Below, one piece after another: positions 36,347 to 47,725 of a stretch of DNA of 64,000 nt. Each line of letters begins with the position of its first letter. The stretch's first letter is position 1. The notes beneath the pieces are model-generated. The model saw only the letters and a list, made by a program, of their open reading frames with translations. It did no database searches and was not told the DNA's origin. The translations under genes were made by a program, and so were the position numbers. This stretch comes from Penium margaritaceum (lineage: Eukaryota > Streptophyta > Zygnematophyceae > Desmidiales > Peniaceae): positions 72,909 to 136,908 of the forward strand of contig SZWC01006675.1 in NCBI GenBank assembly GCA_023375785.1. Reading direction: 5' to 3'.

Positions 36347-36844
36347 ATGAGTGCCACCGGATCGGTGCCAGGCGGCAATCTCGCCCTCGGTGCTATCCAA
36401 CCTGTGGGTATCCAAGTGGCGAACCAACCCGTCCGAAGCCAACAGGTGAATCAACCAGCTGTCACCTCCGGTACTGTAACGTGGGACGACCTGACAAAGG
36501 TCATGTCGCAAAAAGACCTGACGCCACCACCTCTAGGTACACGAGATTTCCTTGCTTGGAAAAATATTTTCCTAGCTTGGGCAGCGGAGCACAGTCTTGA
36601 AAAGCTGTACCTTTCCCCAGCCGCCGACGATGCCGACGAGCGTGTTCTCCTCCGCGCCTTCAATGCCCTTGTCCGAGCCCTCCCCGATGAGTAGGCATAC
36701 GCCATCCGCCATTTCCGCTTCAGCGGGAAATGAGAAGATCCGGCCAACCTGCGTAGTGGCACCCCGCGTCCTCAGGAGGCATTGGAGAACCTCGCCACCC
36801 GCCACAAAGAATGAGGTATGACACAGCGCCATACCTCTTTGCAC
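36347..36844 (+). pseudogene. Copia gag, N-terminal part
   Basis: The frame from 36347 (MSATGSVPGGNLALGAIQ) includes TRDFLAWKNIFLAWAAEHSL, a copia gag N-terminal pattern (aWk.k....l). It stops with TAG at 36692-36694. Recognisable gag-like codons (ALENLATRHK) continue past further stops until a 1.45-kb segment intervenes near 36845. Gag resumes at about 38290. Confidence 0.7.
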
Positions 36845-38290
36845 ACGAATCCAAGGATTCGTGAATCCAATTCACGAATGCCGAATCCGGACCCGGATTC
36901 ACGAATCCGGATCCAAGGGTGGGTCTCATTTTGGGATTCGGGAATCCAGCTTCGAATCCTGGGGAGAGGGGAGGGGGGAGGGGTAGACTTGAAAACACAG
37001 TGAATGAGAGGTTCATCTCCGCTGCTCAGACCGCCGAGCGGCGATCTTGAGTTCCGAAGTTTCAAAACTCCGGAACTTCAGGCCGCCGTTTGCAAAAATG
37101 GCCTGAGCGCCCATCATGCATGGGCCACGCATCAATGAGCTGGCACACGCATGACACGTGTGTCGTCTGAATCACAGGCCATCACAATCGCTCTTGCTGA
37201 GGCCACGCGAGCGTTCGGTGGACAGCCTTTGGACCATTAGCATCGCATGCAAGTGTCAGGCTTGGCTGATGCGGCTGTGCGCTGTCAGGCTGGACCTTTC
37301 ATCCAACCTCGTGTGTGCGTTCGAAATGCTGTCAGGCGCTTGGGATGACTGTAACAGGGTCCTTTTTCATCACCAAACAGTCATGTTTGGTGATGAAAAA
37401 GGACCCTGTTACTTTTCTTCACTTTTCTTCACTTTAAGCATGCGTTTCTGCTATTGGTTGTTCGTAGATATGATCCATCGTGATAGCTGTTTGAACAAAT
37501 GGGCTGTCCAATCATAAAAATGAACAGCCGTAAGCGTCTTCACTTGTGCAAAGCTGTCCATCAAAGGGACGCATGTTTTTCTCTTGGAACAAAAGTCACA
37601 TGAATGAAGTCGTTAGCATACAAAATTGCACAAAATGGACAAACCAATATCTCTTTGCAAACCCTGTTCCTCGTGATACATGCGATCCGATGATCCGACG
37701 GCTTTAGATTTACTATGCCACTTCTTTGCGCCCTTGTGTACAAGCAATTGGGATGAGGAAAAATGGGTCTTGCTTTTGGAGTACCGGCATGCAATGGAAT
37801 GCGCGATTTGCAGTGGACAACTTATTCAGATCCACAACCGTTGCTCGAGGGGTGCAAAACAAAGAGTGGCACTCCACAAACATGGACAAGTCTGCCATGA
37901 GTACCAGAGAATATTTGCCCGCGTCCCAGTTCTCTGGGACGCGGACAGAAAGTTGGGGGGAAAAAGGAACACTACCTGGCATAAGCCACGTGTTGTGCTC
38001 TAGACGTGCCATGGATGCGCAACTATCAACAGCAACTGTAGTGTGACGCTGCACATCCATCTCAATCCCCAATATTCAGAAACTACATATCGAGGTCACC
38101 ACCCTCCATACAACCAGTGAAATCTATCCGCGGTTGAACTACATCACAAGCAACAGTTAGTGAGTTGTTCCCGCTGGATTCGATGGATTCACGAATCCAA
38201 GAGGATTTGTGAATCCGGGTCTCGGATCCGCGAATGCGCATCCAGGCTTGGATTTGGACTCACGAATCTGAATCCAGCTTAGGATTCGCG
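36845..38290. mobile_element. Putative non-autonomous DNA transposon inside copia gag
   Basis: The left end (CGAATCCAAGGATTCGTGAATCC region, 36845-36960) and right end (38175-38290) are both packed with GGATTC/GAATCC modules. They resemble each other in reverse complement (for example CGAATCC, GGATTC and GATTCGTGA in that order). They enclose about 1.2 kb with no coding capacity that I recognise. Gag is split by it. No clear target duplication is seen, so the ends are approximate. Confidence 0.6.
37351..37412. repeat. Perfect hairpin, 29-bp arms, 4-nt spacer
   Basis: The left arm 37351-37379 begins GTAACAGGGTCC. The spacer is GTCA, and the right arm 37384-37412 is the exact reverse complement. 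It lies inside the segment that splits copia gag. It is the longest perfect palindrome I found in the window. Confidence 0.96.
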
Positions 38291-38895
38291 AACAGGATTT
38301 GGTGTACAGCCTTAATGGCGCTGGTCATCACCCTGCGAGATTGATTGCTGTATCCGAAGCTGGGGGCGCCGATAGCTGAGTACTGGGACGCGACGATGGA
38401 CATCCGCCGTTGGATCCTAGGACTCGGCGCGCCTTGCTCTGTGCTGGAGTGGTTAGACCCTGTCCTACTGCACCTTGGAGAGCCATACAGGGACTTCCAC
38501 CGCAACTTTTTGCGGCGTCTACGCGTCACCGACATAGAGAACACAGAACATAGAGAACACTTGGCGGGATTGTTTGAAGAACTCAGGCACTATGAGGAGG
38601 CATCCTTTGTGGGGAGGCACGGGAGGCAGAAACACCTACAGCGAGTGCCTTTGTTCATCAGGCTGCAGCAGCTGCTCAGTCTGGATCCGGATACAGAGAC
38701 GGTAGACGTGGAGGAGGCGGCGGAGGAGGCGGCGGAGGGGGCCGCAGCTCACAGTCAGGGGGTGGACGTGGCCGTGGTAGGGGTGCCGGGGGGCGCACGT
38801 GCAACTACTGCGGGCAGCAGGGTCATTTCTGGTGCTCGTGTCCCGAGCTTCTCTGCATCATGACTCCCTCCTCCCAGCAGTAGCAGTCCTTACCG
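38290..38895 (+). pseudogene. Copia gag, C-terminal part with intact CCHC knuckle
   Basis: Gag continues with KLGAPIAEYWDATMDIRRW and further helical sequence to about 38660. A Gly/Arg-rich stretch (GRGRGRGAGGRT) in another frame leads to the zinc knuckle at 38800-38841, CNYCGQQGHFWCSC. This keeps all four ligands of C-X2-C-X4-H-X4-C, unlike the knuckle of the Ty3 element. The frame difference between the parts and a TAG after the knuckle break the protein. Confidence 0.8.
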
Positions 38896-39075
38896 CCGCC
38901 ACGCCCTCAGTTTGGCCAGCAGCTGCATCCACCAGCCTGGTCCGCACAGAGGCCAGGTGGAGCACACACACCTTCCCCGTTTGATGCAGCCACCTTTGGT
39001 CCACCTCTGCTGCAGCTGCCACCGGTGCCGCCTGTGGATGAGGGGCCTATGCCTATCTACCAGGGGCCATAGTAC

Positions 39076-39606
39076 GTGCCGCAGGGTTCGACAGTCCCAG
39101 TCCCCGCCCCGGCCTGGGTGCAGCGTGTCTACGCATCCATGGTTGAGGCGCAGCAGCCCACGACAGCACCACCCATTGGATGGACATCTCCCATGGAGCT
39201 TCAGCCACCAGAGCCGACAGCTACACCGCTGCTGCCAGGCCAGCGACTCGGACACACTCATGTCACCACCTCTCACACTCTCCCCATGCATGAATGGTTG
39301 TATGAAACCGTTGCTTCGCACCACATATTGCCGCATCTTCAGCTTTTTGCCTCGTTGTATGCTGCGCCTGATGTTGAAGGGGTGAAGGTTGGGTCTGGCG
39401 AAGTGCTTGCGGTGGAGGGTGTAGGAAATGTGGCACTTCAGGCACCGGGTGGGGTGATCTGGTTGACAGGTGTCCTGTACGTACCCAAGCTGAAAGTGAG
39501 ATTGTTGTCTGGTGGTCAGCTCGATCGTCAGGCTAGCATGTCCGCTGTCACGCAAGGGCAACGCTGCACTCTCTTTGATGCGACTGGTGCTCTGTTTGTT
39601 GAAAAA
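39076..39606 (+). pseudogene. Copia protease relic with altered active site
   Basis: The reading WLYETVASHHILPHLQLF occupies the position of the copia retropepsin loop (W-L-D-S-G-A-S-x-H). The catalytic Asp is Glu and the Gly is Val. The remainder (VKVGSGEVLAVEGVGNVAL, LTGVLYVPKLKVRLLSGGQL) is well kept. Similarity ends at DATGALFVEK near 39605, where unrelated DNA begins. Confidence 0.82.
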
Positions 39607-40445
39607 TACATATCTCCCTCTTCTGCCGTCCGATCTCCAATCCAACGGCACCGTTGGAGAGACCTTATCGTCATTATACTACAGTCCAAGTTTCAGCTCA
39701 ATCCAACGGCAGGTGTGGGAGGAAAGACCAAAAGAAGAAAATGGCATAGATTATGCCACAAACCGGCAAAAGTGGCATACTTTGTACTGGATGGGCTCGG
39801 CACGGTAAAATTGGAAAATGAGGTGAAAGAGAGGTCACAGCGGATGGACCGAGCGTGCGAGCGAGAGCTCCGCTCGGTCCTCTGCTGACGTGGCAGTGAA
39901 GCGAAGAAAAGAAGAAGGGGGACGGCCGGCCGTTTGATGTACCACCCGGCTGGGGAACAAGCGACCGACCAAGCTTCTTGACTATCGGTCTGCTTGATGA
40001 TCATTGGATTCTCCCTGACCGTCGATCCTCTCGAGCGCTTGAGCTGTCCACCACTCAACAGACTCGAGAGGAATCTCTCTATCATGGTAGCGTCCGAAGC
40101 GAGGCCGAGTACAAGACACAAGACACAAGAGTAGCGGACAAACTAGAACCCTAGATATGCGTTGTAACTGTGTACACGCTGGCAGTACAAAACAGGTAGG
40201 CAGTTTAGTTTGTCGATAACTTTGTGCACAGTGCACTGTTTCAGGCTTGCAGCATACCGTAGGAATACGCAGGAGATCAGCTAGAAGCCTGAGGCCCTGG
40301 TTTGGGCTCTTGACAAGTGTAGTGACTGCAGTGTCTGGCTAAGTGTTACGGCTGTATGTGTACTTGGAGTTAGTGGAGTTTATGGAGTTAATGGAGTTTG
40401 TGCTGGATTGATTTCACCATGGATTGTATACATGATTCTGTTGAC
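39607..40445. other. Unrelated segment between copia protease and integrase
   Basis: About 0.8 kb has no copia similarity. It holds a GC hairpin (GGACCGAGCG at about 39845 with its complement at about 39870-39879), a second one (CTCTCGAG near 40030 with its complement near 40063), and a GGAGTT repeat around 40365-40400. It is probably an inserted repeat such as a solo LTR, but I could not define ends. Confidence 0.5.
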
Positions 40446-40453
40446 CTCTGTGA

Positions 40454-41660
40454 GTGATCCTAATACCATCACTGTTGGTTGATGGGCCACTGCATGTAGA
40501 CATGTTGTATCATCTAACATTGTTTCCCCTTGTCCCAACACATTCTCATCGACCACAAGCACATGTTGTGACAGTCACTGATGCAAAGCACACTGAACTG
40601 CTGCACCGCTGTCTGGCACACATACACACTGACATGAGAGAGGACATGCTTAAACACACTGGTGCACGGGGTCTCCATCCAGAAGACTGTCCTCATGGGT
40701 TAAAGGCCGACACCTGTCTTGAGTGTCATGAAGGTAAAGCCAACAGGCAGGTCTTCCCTACGTCGGTCACTGACAGCAAGTCTCTGCTTGACCTGGTCCA
40801 TGCTGATCTGACAGGGCCCATGCCTGCCCCCTCTGTCCAGTATGGGTCACAGTTTGTGCTGACACTGACAGATGACTACATTCGGTTCATCTGGGGTTTC
40901 CTGCTTAAGTCCAAAGCAGATGCGCAACAGGCAATCATTGAGTGGATTCCACTCGCGGAACTCCAGACAAAATGCGAACTGTTGAGACTGCGTATAGATC
41001 GAGGTGGGGAGTTCATGGGTGCTTTGAATGCAGCACTCAAAGAGAAAGGCATCTAACACCAAACCACTGCACCCTACACACCACAACAGAACGGTGTGAC
41101 AGAGCGCTGGCACCACACTCTGGGTGATGCATTGCGCACGTTACTGACTGGGTCCTTCGTCTGGGAGGAAGATTTGAAGTACGTCACTTTGGTGTGGAAC
41201 TGTGTTCCACAGGGGCCACTGCCCAAGGCCATCACCCCCTGGGAATGTTGGTTCAAGGAAAAGGCGGATCTCCGTCCTGCTAGGGTGTGGGGCACAATGG
41301 CGTGTGTGTGGTTTGCACAACTACAGCGCGACCACAAGCTCAGTCCACGAGGCCATTGGTGTATGTTTTTTGGGGTCTCGCATGCCTCGAAGGCATGGCA
41401 ATTTTGGGATCCTACGAGCCACCAATTTCTGGAAATTTGGGGTGCATCGTTCCTGGAACACATGCCCTACAAGCAATTTTGTGCCTTACGGCACATACCC
41501 AATGTCACCACACCTGAACACTACCCACAGTACGTAAGTGTGCCGGTCTTTGTCCCCAGCGGGACAACACCACAACCCCAACCTACACAAAAGGGAGGGG
41601 TTCAGAACGACTCCACTCCCACCGACCTTCTAATAGCCACAGATCTGGCCAGCACATAAT
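40454..41660 (+). pseudogene. Copia integrase relic, one in-frame stop in the core
   Basis: The pre-integrase zinc domain (LLHRCLAHIH, then CLECHEGK) and the core Asp residues (LVHADLTGPM and RIDRGGEFMG) are present. TAA at 41054-41056 interrupts the frame just before HQTTAPYTPQQNGVTERWHH, which holds the catalytic Glu. The same frame then continues through PLPKAITPWECWFKEKADLR and RVWGTMACVWFAQLQRDHKL to about 41658. All three catalytic residues remain, so the nonsense mutation is the main lesion in the core. Confidence 0.92.
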
Positions 41661-41796
41661 CGAGTGCACCGCACTCTCCTCCAGGACTGCCCTCACAGCA
41701 TCACCCCGAGAGCACAGAGAAGGTTGTGACACCCTCACCAAAACCAGTGAGGCGTTCTCTGCGGGCAATTCTATCACACAGTCGGTCCCACCGAAG

Positions 41797-43395
41797 TTGA
41801 TCATCACCTCGTTGAACCTCTCACTCTCACTGAGGCCAGGGGGTGCACAGATGCTGCCGAGTGGGATAAGGCAATGTCAGCCGAAATCAATGCTCTTCTC
41901 GAGCACAACGTGTTTGAACTGGTCCCACTACCACCCAGTCGCAAGGCCATTGACATGAAGTGGATGTACAAGTGGAAAAGAAACCTGGCAGGTCTGATAG
42001 AGAAATACAAAGCATGGCTGGTGGCAAAAGGCTTTCAACAAGTACCAGGCAAAGACTTCACAGATACCTATGCACCTGTCGGGAAGTACAGTACCAGTCG
42101 AGCGCTCCTAGGTGTTGCTGCTTACAAAGACTGGGAGATACATCAAACGGATGTGAAGAATGCCTTCCTCAATGGTCCGCTCGAGGAATAACTGAATGTC
42201 AAGCAGCTAGAGGGGTTTGATGACGGGACTGACCGTGTATGGTTGCTCCTGAAAGCCCTGTATGGGTTGAAGCAAGCCCCTAGGTGTTGGAACAAAGAGA
42301 TTAGCCATACACTTGAGAATGGCGGCTTCATCCAAAGTGTGTGTGATCCCTCTCTTTTCCCGTGCTGGAAGGGTAATGTCCCGGTCGCACAGCTGGTCTA
42401 TGTGGATTATCTCCTTATCCTGTTATCCGCTCTTGCTCTCATCACACAAACCAAAACACTACTCACTGAGCACTACAACATGACGGATCTGGGTGAGACA
42501 CAAAACTTCCTGGGCATGACCATCACTAGGGACAGAGCTGCACACACCCTCACATTGCATCAAAGACGGTTCATTGCACATCTCACAACACGCTTCCACC
42601 ACCTTGTGCAACACTTGCCACAACAGCTCTCTCCCATGAGCCCCGATGTATACGCACACCTACTGGATTCAAACACCTCAGACTACGGACCAGACTGTGA
42701 TCCCACACTGTATCGTCAAATCACTGGCAGTCTATCATACCTTGCATCCACCATACGTCCCGAAATCTCATGCGCTGTGAATATTTTGGCCCAGGTCAGT
42801 CAGCAGCCGTGCAGCTCACATAAAAAATCTCTGCTGAAACTGCTGCGCTATGCACCGGACACTGCTAGTGTTGGCCTTATCTTTGCCTCCACGTCAAATT
42901 TTCTGTTGGATGGGATCTGTGAATGTGACTATGCACGTGACAGTGGGGCTTGCAACCGCGGGGGGTATGTTTTTCGTGTGTGGGGTACCGCTGTGCCTTG
43001 GCGCAGTGAAAAAAAGTCATGTGTGGCACGCAGCGTGGCAGAGGCGGAATACATGGCCTTGGGTGAAGTAGCATGCGAGGGCATATGGTTGGGACGGTTG
43101 CTGGAGGAACTATGTTTGAATGTGTCCGCTGTGCCGCTGCACTGTGACAACTCAGCCGCGCGTCGCATTGATGCGAATGATGGAGTGTTGCATCCACGCA
43201 CAAAGCACCATAGTGTCGATAATCACTTCGTCAAAGAAGCCGTTGAAGCAGGTGCCATGCAAGTCTACTCCATCAAGGGTACCTATCAACTTGTCGAATT
43301 TCTTACCAAAGCTCTTCCATCTCCTTCCCTTCAGCATCAACTTCACCACATTGGCTGCATACCTGCTGCACTCATGTCCAAGAGAGCGTATTAAG
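41797..43395 (+). pseudogene. Copia reverse transcriptase and RNase H relic
   Basis: From about 41797 (LVEPLTLTEARGCTDAAEWD) the RT proceeds through AIDMKWMYKWKRN, KDFTDTYAPVGKYSTSR and IHQTDVKNAFLNGPLEE. TAA at 42189-42191 follows, then LKALYGLKQAPRCW. The catalytic YVDD box reads YVDY (42402-42410), so the second Asp is lost. RNase H follows (GGYVFRVWGTAVPWRS, SVAEAEYMALGEVACEGIW, TKHHSVDNHFVKEAV) and ends with TAA at 43392-43394, just inside the 3' LTR. Confidence 0.93.
43376..43386 (+). promoter_or_regulatory. Polypurine tract of the copia element
   Basis: A purine-rich stretch (AAGAGAGCG) ends directly before the 3' LTR start at 43387. It overlaps the end of the RNase H coding sequence. 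Confidence 0.6.
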
Positions 43396-43933
43396 TCTCT
43401 CCTGTATACATTTTTGTCCTCTTGTGTGGCCATGAGTGTGCAGGGCATTCTGACACAGAGAGCAGAGGCGACGCACAGTGAGCGCACGCGCCACCAGTGG
43501 ACTGGCGACATACCCGCCGGCCGCACACGTGCTCGCTTCCCTCCTGGAAGCATCGTCCCAGCCTCACCTGCCAGCTGATTCCTGAGCACTTATCTAGTTT
43601 ATCATGACCCAATTGGTTCCTCTCTTCCACTTGCTCAGTTGTATCTTAGTGGCATAGTTTAGTCTCACATGTGACGCTCTGTTAGTTTTGACTATTCAAG
43701 GTTAGATCCAAGTTTAGGCATGCATGCGAGTTTGGGCCTCGAGTGGCTTTTTGCCCTCAAAGTTGGGCGCTTGCCGGCCCGACGGCTGGGCTCGAATAGC
43801 AAGACTCACTCGTAGCTCTCCTCCTTTTTGTCGTGCAAAGCCATTGCTATGCCATGGCCGCTACACAAACCCAAGGCTAGCATCCTTGTCTCTAACCGTT
43901 TTGAGTCAAATCAACTCCATTGGATTCGTCTCT
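43387..43933 (+). repeat. 3' LTR of the copia element
   Basis: It begins TATTAAGTCTCTCC, so the canonical TG has become TA. It follows the 5' LTR to 'ccattggattcgtc' and lacks the last few bases seen there. The satellite resumes at CTAGTTACGCCC. Confidence 0.88.
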
Positions 43934-44876
43934 CTAGTTACGCCCTACTTGCTACCTACTTGCGTCCTAATTGCGCCCTAGTTGCACACTAGTTGCGCCC
44001 TACTTGCACCCTACATCCGTCCTAGTTGCGCCTTAGTTTTTCTTTGGTTGGAAACTAGCTACGCCCTAGTTATGCCTTAGTTGCGTCCTAGTTGTGCCTT
44101 AGTTACACCCTATCTGCGTCCTACTTGCGCCCTAGTTACGCACTAGTTGCACCCTACTTGCACCCTACTTGTGCCCTAGTTGTGCCCTAGTTGCGCCCTA
44201 GTTGTGCCCTAGTTTCGCCTCAGTTGGACACTAGCTACGCCCTAGTTGTGCCCTAGTTGCGCCCTACTTGCACCCTATTTGCACCCAAGTTGTGCCCTAC
44301 TTGCGTCGGAGTTACGCCCTAGTTGCGCCCTAGTTGCGCCGTAGTTGAGCCTCATTCAGGCACTAGCTACGCCCTAGTTGTGCCCTAGTTGTGCCATAGT
44401 AGCACCCTAGTTGCGCCCTACTTGCTAACTACTTGCGCCCTAGTTGCACCCTAGTTGCGCCCTAGTTGCGCTCTACTTGTGCCGAAGTTACACCCTAGTT
44501 GCATCCTAGATTCCCCTTATTTTTGCCCTAGTTCCACCCTAGTTGCGCCCTACTTCCGTCCTAGTTGCGCCTTAGTTGTTCCTTAGTCAGACACTAGCTA
44601 TGCCCTAGTTAGGCCTTAGGTACGCCCTAATTCTGCCGTAGTTACGTCATACTTGCACCGTCTTTACGCACTAGTTACGCACTAATTGCACCCTACTTGC
44701 ATCCTACTTGCACCCTAGTTGTGCCCTAGTTGCTTCCTAGTTGTGCCATAGTTGCGCCCTAGTTGCGCCCTACCTACATCCTACACGCACCCTACTTGCG
44801 CCCTAGTTGCGCCTTTGTTGTGTCCTAGTTGCACCCTACTTGCGCCCTACTTTGACCCTAGTTGCGTCCTAGTTGC
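43934..44876 (-). repeat. 11-bp satellite array, reverse orientation
   Basis: This continues the array interrupted by the copia element, as GTTGCGCCCTA-type units with the 33-bp block near 44040, 44220, 44345 and 44585. Confidence 0.95.
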
Positions 44877-44879
44877 ACC

Positions 44880-46666
44880 GCAACTAGGGCACAGCTAGGG
44901 TGCAACTACGACGAAAATAGGTTGCAAGTAGGGCACAAGTAGGATGTAACTAGGATGCAACTAGGGCGCAAGTAGGGTACAAGTAGGGCTCAAGTAGGTC
45001 GCAACTAGGGTGCAACTAGGGTGCAAGTAGGGTGCATGTAGGACGCAACTAGGGTGCACATAACGCAAAACTAGGGTACAACTAGGATGCAACTAGCGCA
45101 CAAGTAGGGCGCAACTAGGGTTCAAGTAGGGCGCCAGTAGGGTGCAACTAGGGTGCAACTAGGGCGCAAGTGGGGTGCAAGTAGGGCGTAACAAGGGCAC
45201 AACAAGGGCACATTTAGGGTGCAACAATGACGCAAGTAGGGCGCAAGTAGGGTGCACATAGGACACAACTATGGCACAACTAGGACGCAACTACAGTGCA
45301 AGTAGGACGCAAGTAGGACGTAACTAGGGTGCATCTAGGGTGCAACTAGTGTGCAAGTGGGGTATAAGTAGGGTGCAAGTAGAACGCAAATGGGGCGTAA
45401 CTAGGGTACAACAAGGGTGCAACTAGGATATAGCTGGTGCCCAACTGAGATACAACTAGGATACAACTAGGGCAAAACTAGGACGTAAGTAGGGCACAGC
45501 TAGGGTACAAGTAAGGCGCAACTAGGGCGCAACAAGGGTGCAGCTAGGGTGTAGCTAGTGTCCAATTGAGGCACAACTAAGGCACAACTAGGGTACAAAC
45601 TAGGTCACAACTAGGACATAAGTAGGGCGCAAGTAGGGCGCAAGTAGGACGTAAGTAGGACGCAAGCAGGGTGTAACTAGGAAGCAACTAGGGTGTAACT
45701 AGGGCGCAACTAGGATGCAGCTATAGCCCAACTGAGGTGCAACTAGGGTGCAACTAGTGCGCAAGTAGGGGGCAACAAGGGTGCAAGTGGGGTACAACTA
45801 GGGCACACGTAGGGTGCAACCAGGGCATAAGTAGGGTGCAACTAGGACGCAAGCAGGACGTAGGTAGGGCACAACTAGGACACAGTTAGGGTGAAACTAG
45901 GGCACAAGTAGGACGCAACTAGAATGCAACTAGGGTGCAAGTAGGGTGCAAGTAGGCTGCAAGAAAGGTAAAACTAGGGCGCGACTAGGGCACAACTAGA
46001 GTACAAGTAGGACGTAAGTAGGGCGCAAGTAGGACACAACTAGGGCACAACCAGGGAACAACTAGGGTACAAGTAGGGCATAAGTAGGGCGCAAGTAGGG
46101 CGCAAATAGGGTACAAGCAGGGTGTAGCTAGGGTGCAACGAGGGCACAAGTAGTCTTACTTGCACAAGTACTATGTAACTAGGACACAACAAGGGCGCAA
46201 CCAGGGCCCAACTAGGGCAAAACTAGGGTGCAACTAGGGCGTAACTAGGGCGTAGCTAGTTCCCTATTGAAATACAACTAAGGGGAAACTAGGGTGCAAC
46301 AAGGGTGCAATTAGGGCACAAGTAGGGTGCAACTAGGGTGTAAATAGGACGTAAGTAGGGCACAACTAGGGTGCAACTAGGGCGCATCTTGGGAATAGCT
46401 AAAGCCGAACTAAGGCGCTCTAGGGCGCAATTATGGCACAACTAGGGCGCAACTTTGGCGCACTTGGGGCACAACTAGGGCGCAAGTAGGACGCAACCAG
46501 GGTGCAACTAGGGCGCAACTAGGGCGCATCTAGGGAGCAACTAGGGTATAGCTAGTGCTAAATTGAGGTACAACTATGGCGCAAGTAGGGCACACCAAGG
46601 GTGCAAGTAGGGTGCAACTAGGCCGCAACTAGGGGGCAACTAGGGTGCAAGTAGGGTGCAAGTAGG
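44880..46666 (+). repeat. 11-bp satellite array, inverted 1.8-kb stretch
   Basis: Unit orientation flips between 44876 and 44880, where CCTAGTTGC, the spacer ACC and GCAACTAGG form a fold-back. It flips back at 46666-46671, where GCAAGTAGG, the spacer GTGT and CCTACTTGC form another. Blocks such as GTAGCTAGTGTCCAATTGAGG near 45550 show the forward orientation. Confidence 0.93.
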
Positions 46667-46902
46667 GTGTCCTACTTGCGCCATAGTTGACCTGGCCACC
46701 CCGAACAGCGGAACATCGATGTCCACCTCGGCACATCGATGTGACCCCCCCCACATCGGCCACCTCGGAACCACGGACTTCACTGGAGTGGGACTGTGCA
46801 GTTTTCTGGCTCATCCTGAGAACTGGCTACACGCTAGACTCACTCATTTATGCTGATGATGTGCCGGGTCGTCTCTGCAGTCGCTCGAATCTTCGCACTT
46901 TT

Positions 46903-46973
46903 GCGTGGTCATCCATGCTGACTCACGCTAGCAGCGTGAGTCAGCGCGGCTGACCAAGCGCGGATGACCACGC
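46903..46973. repeat. Nested perfect inverted repeats
   Basis: The inner palindrome GCTGACTCACGCT (46917-46929), the spacer AGC and the exact complement (46933-46945) lie within outer arms GCGTGGTCATCC (46903-46914) and their complement (46962-46973). The structure could extrude a cruciform. Confidence 0.92.
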
Positions 46974-47265
46974 GCACATCAGATTCAGGAGACTCCCCCA
47001 AAATTCAACCAGAGTTTGATTCATTTTTGTTAGAGCTTCGACTTTTAACTCGCGTTTGTTTGTTAAGCCAGGAGGGCTAAAGTTTCGAAATCTAAATTAT
47101 TTTATCAAGTTTTGGAGTTCGTACTTCAGATTTCGATGTTCGATGTTAGAATTTTGAATTTTGAACTTCCGACTTCTGATGTTCGAATTTTGTTGTCTGA
47201 TTTTATCTTTTGACGGTTTGCATTTTAAACATTGATAATTGAATTGTCGAGCACATATCGTCCTC

Positions 47266-47659
47266 CATTTATTTGGAAAACCCATCTTTATAGAAATGTT
47301 TAGAAACTGTATAAGGTGTTCAAACCGTGAGGTATTTGGTTGGCAGGAAACGGGGAGGGGGGGAGTTCATCCCACATTTCCGGGCGAGGAGTTTGACTGG
47401 CCGTGTCAGACCTGGTCGGTAGGCCGCGGGGATGTGTGTGTGTGTGGGGGGGGGGTGGGGGNCATTTATTTGGAAAACCCATCTTTATAGAAATGTTTAG
47501 AAACTGTATAAGGTGTTCAAACCGTGAGGTATTTGGTTGGCAGGAAACGGGGAGGGGGGGAGTTCATCCCACATTTCCGGGCGAGGAGTTTGACTGGCCG
47601 TGTCAGACCTGGTCGGTAGGCCGCGGGGATGTGTGTGTGTGTGGGGGGGGGGTGGGGGT
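47266..47659 (+). repeat. 197-bp direct duplication around a single N
   Basis: 47266-47461 and 47463-47659 appear identical: both start CATTTATTTGGAAAACCC and end in a GT/G-run. One N (47462) separates them. The homopolymer and single N point to an unresolved assembly overlap rather than a biological duplication. Confidence 0.88.
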
Positions 47660-47692
47660 GTTGTGACCTCACGCGGATGTTGAACGCGAACT

Positions 47693-47725
47693 CGATCCAC
47701 ATCGATGCCCCATCGATGTGGATCG
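47693..47725. repeat. Perfect palindrome, 15-bp arms, 3-nt spacer
   Basis: CGATCCACATCGATG (47693-47707), CCC, then the exact reverse complement (47711-47725). The GCGGAACC-type end sequence of the island follows. Confidence 0.95.

Larger units (their letters stand above)
35312..43933 (+). mobile_element. Ty1/copia retrotransposon, degenerate, inserted in the satellite
   Basis: Matching LTRs (35312-35888 and 43387-43933) enclose gag, protease, integrase, RT and RNase H in that order, which defines Ty1/copia. It sits in the reverse satellite with flanking ATAGT (35307-35311) and CTAGT (43934-43938), a plausible target duplication with one mismatch. The body is interrupted by a 1.45-kb segment in gag and about 0.8 kb after protease. 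Stops and active-site substitutions make it inactive. Confidence 0.92.

Noticed and set aside
41191-41215. Short inverted repeat GTGGAAC/GTTCCAC with 3-nt spacer in copia integrase
   Set aside because: Seven-bp arms are expected by chance and the coding frame is undisturbed, so it is not counted with the long perfect palindromes.
46687-46953. SLIYADDV resembling a LINE RT YADD box
   Set aside because: It is a single short motif with no other RT blocks in any frame nearby.
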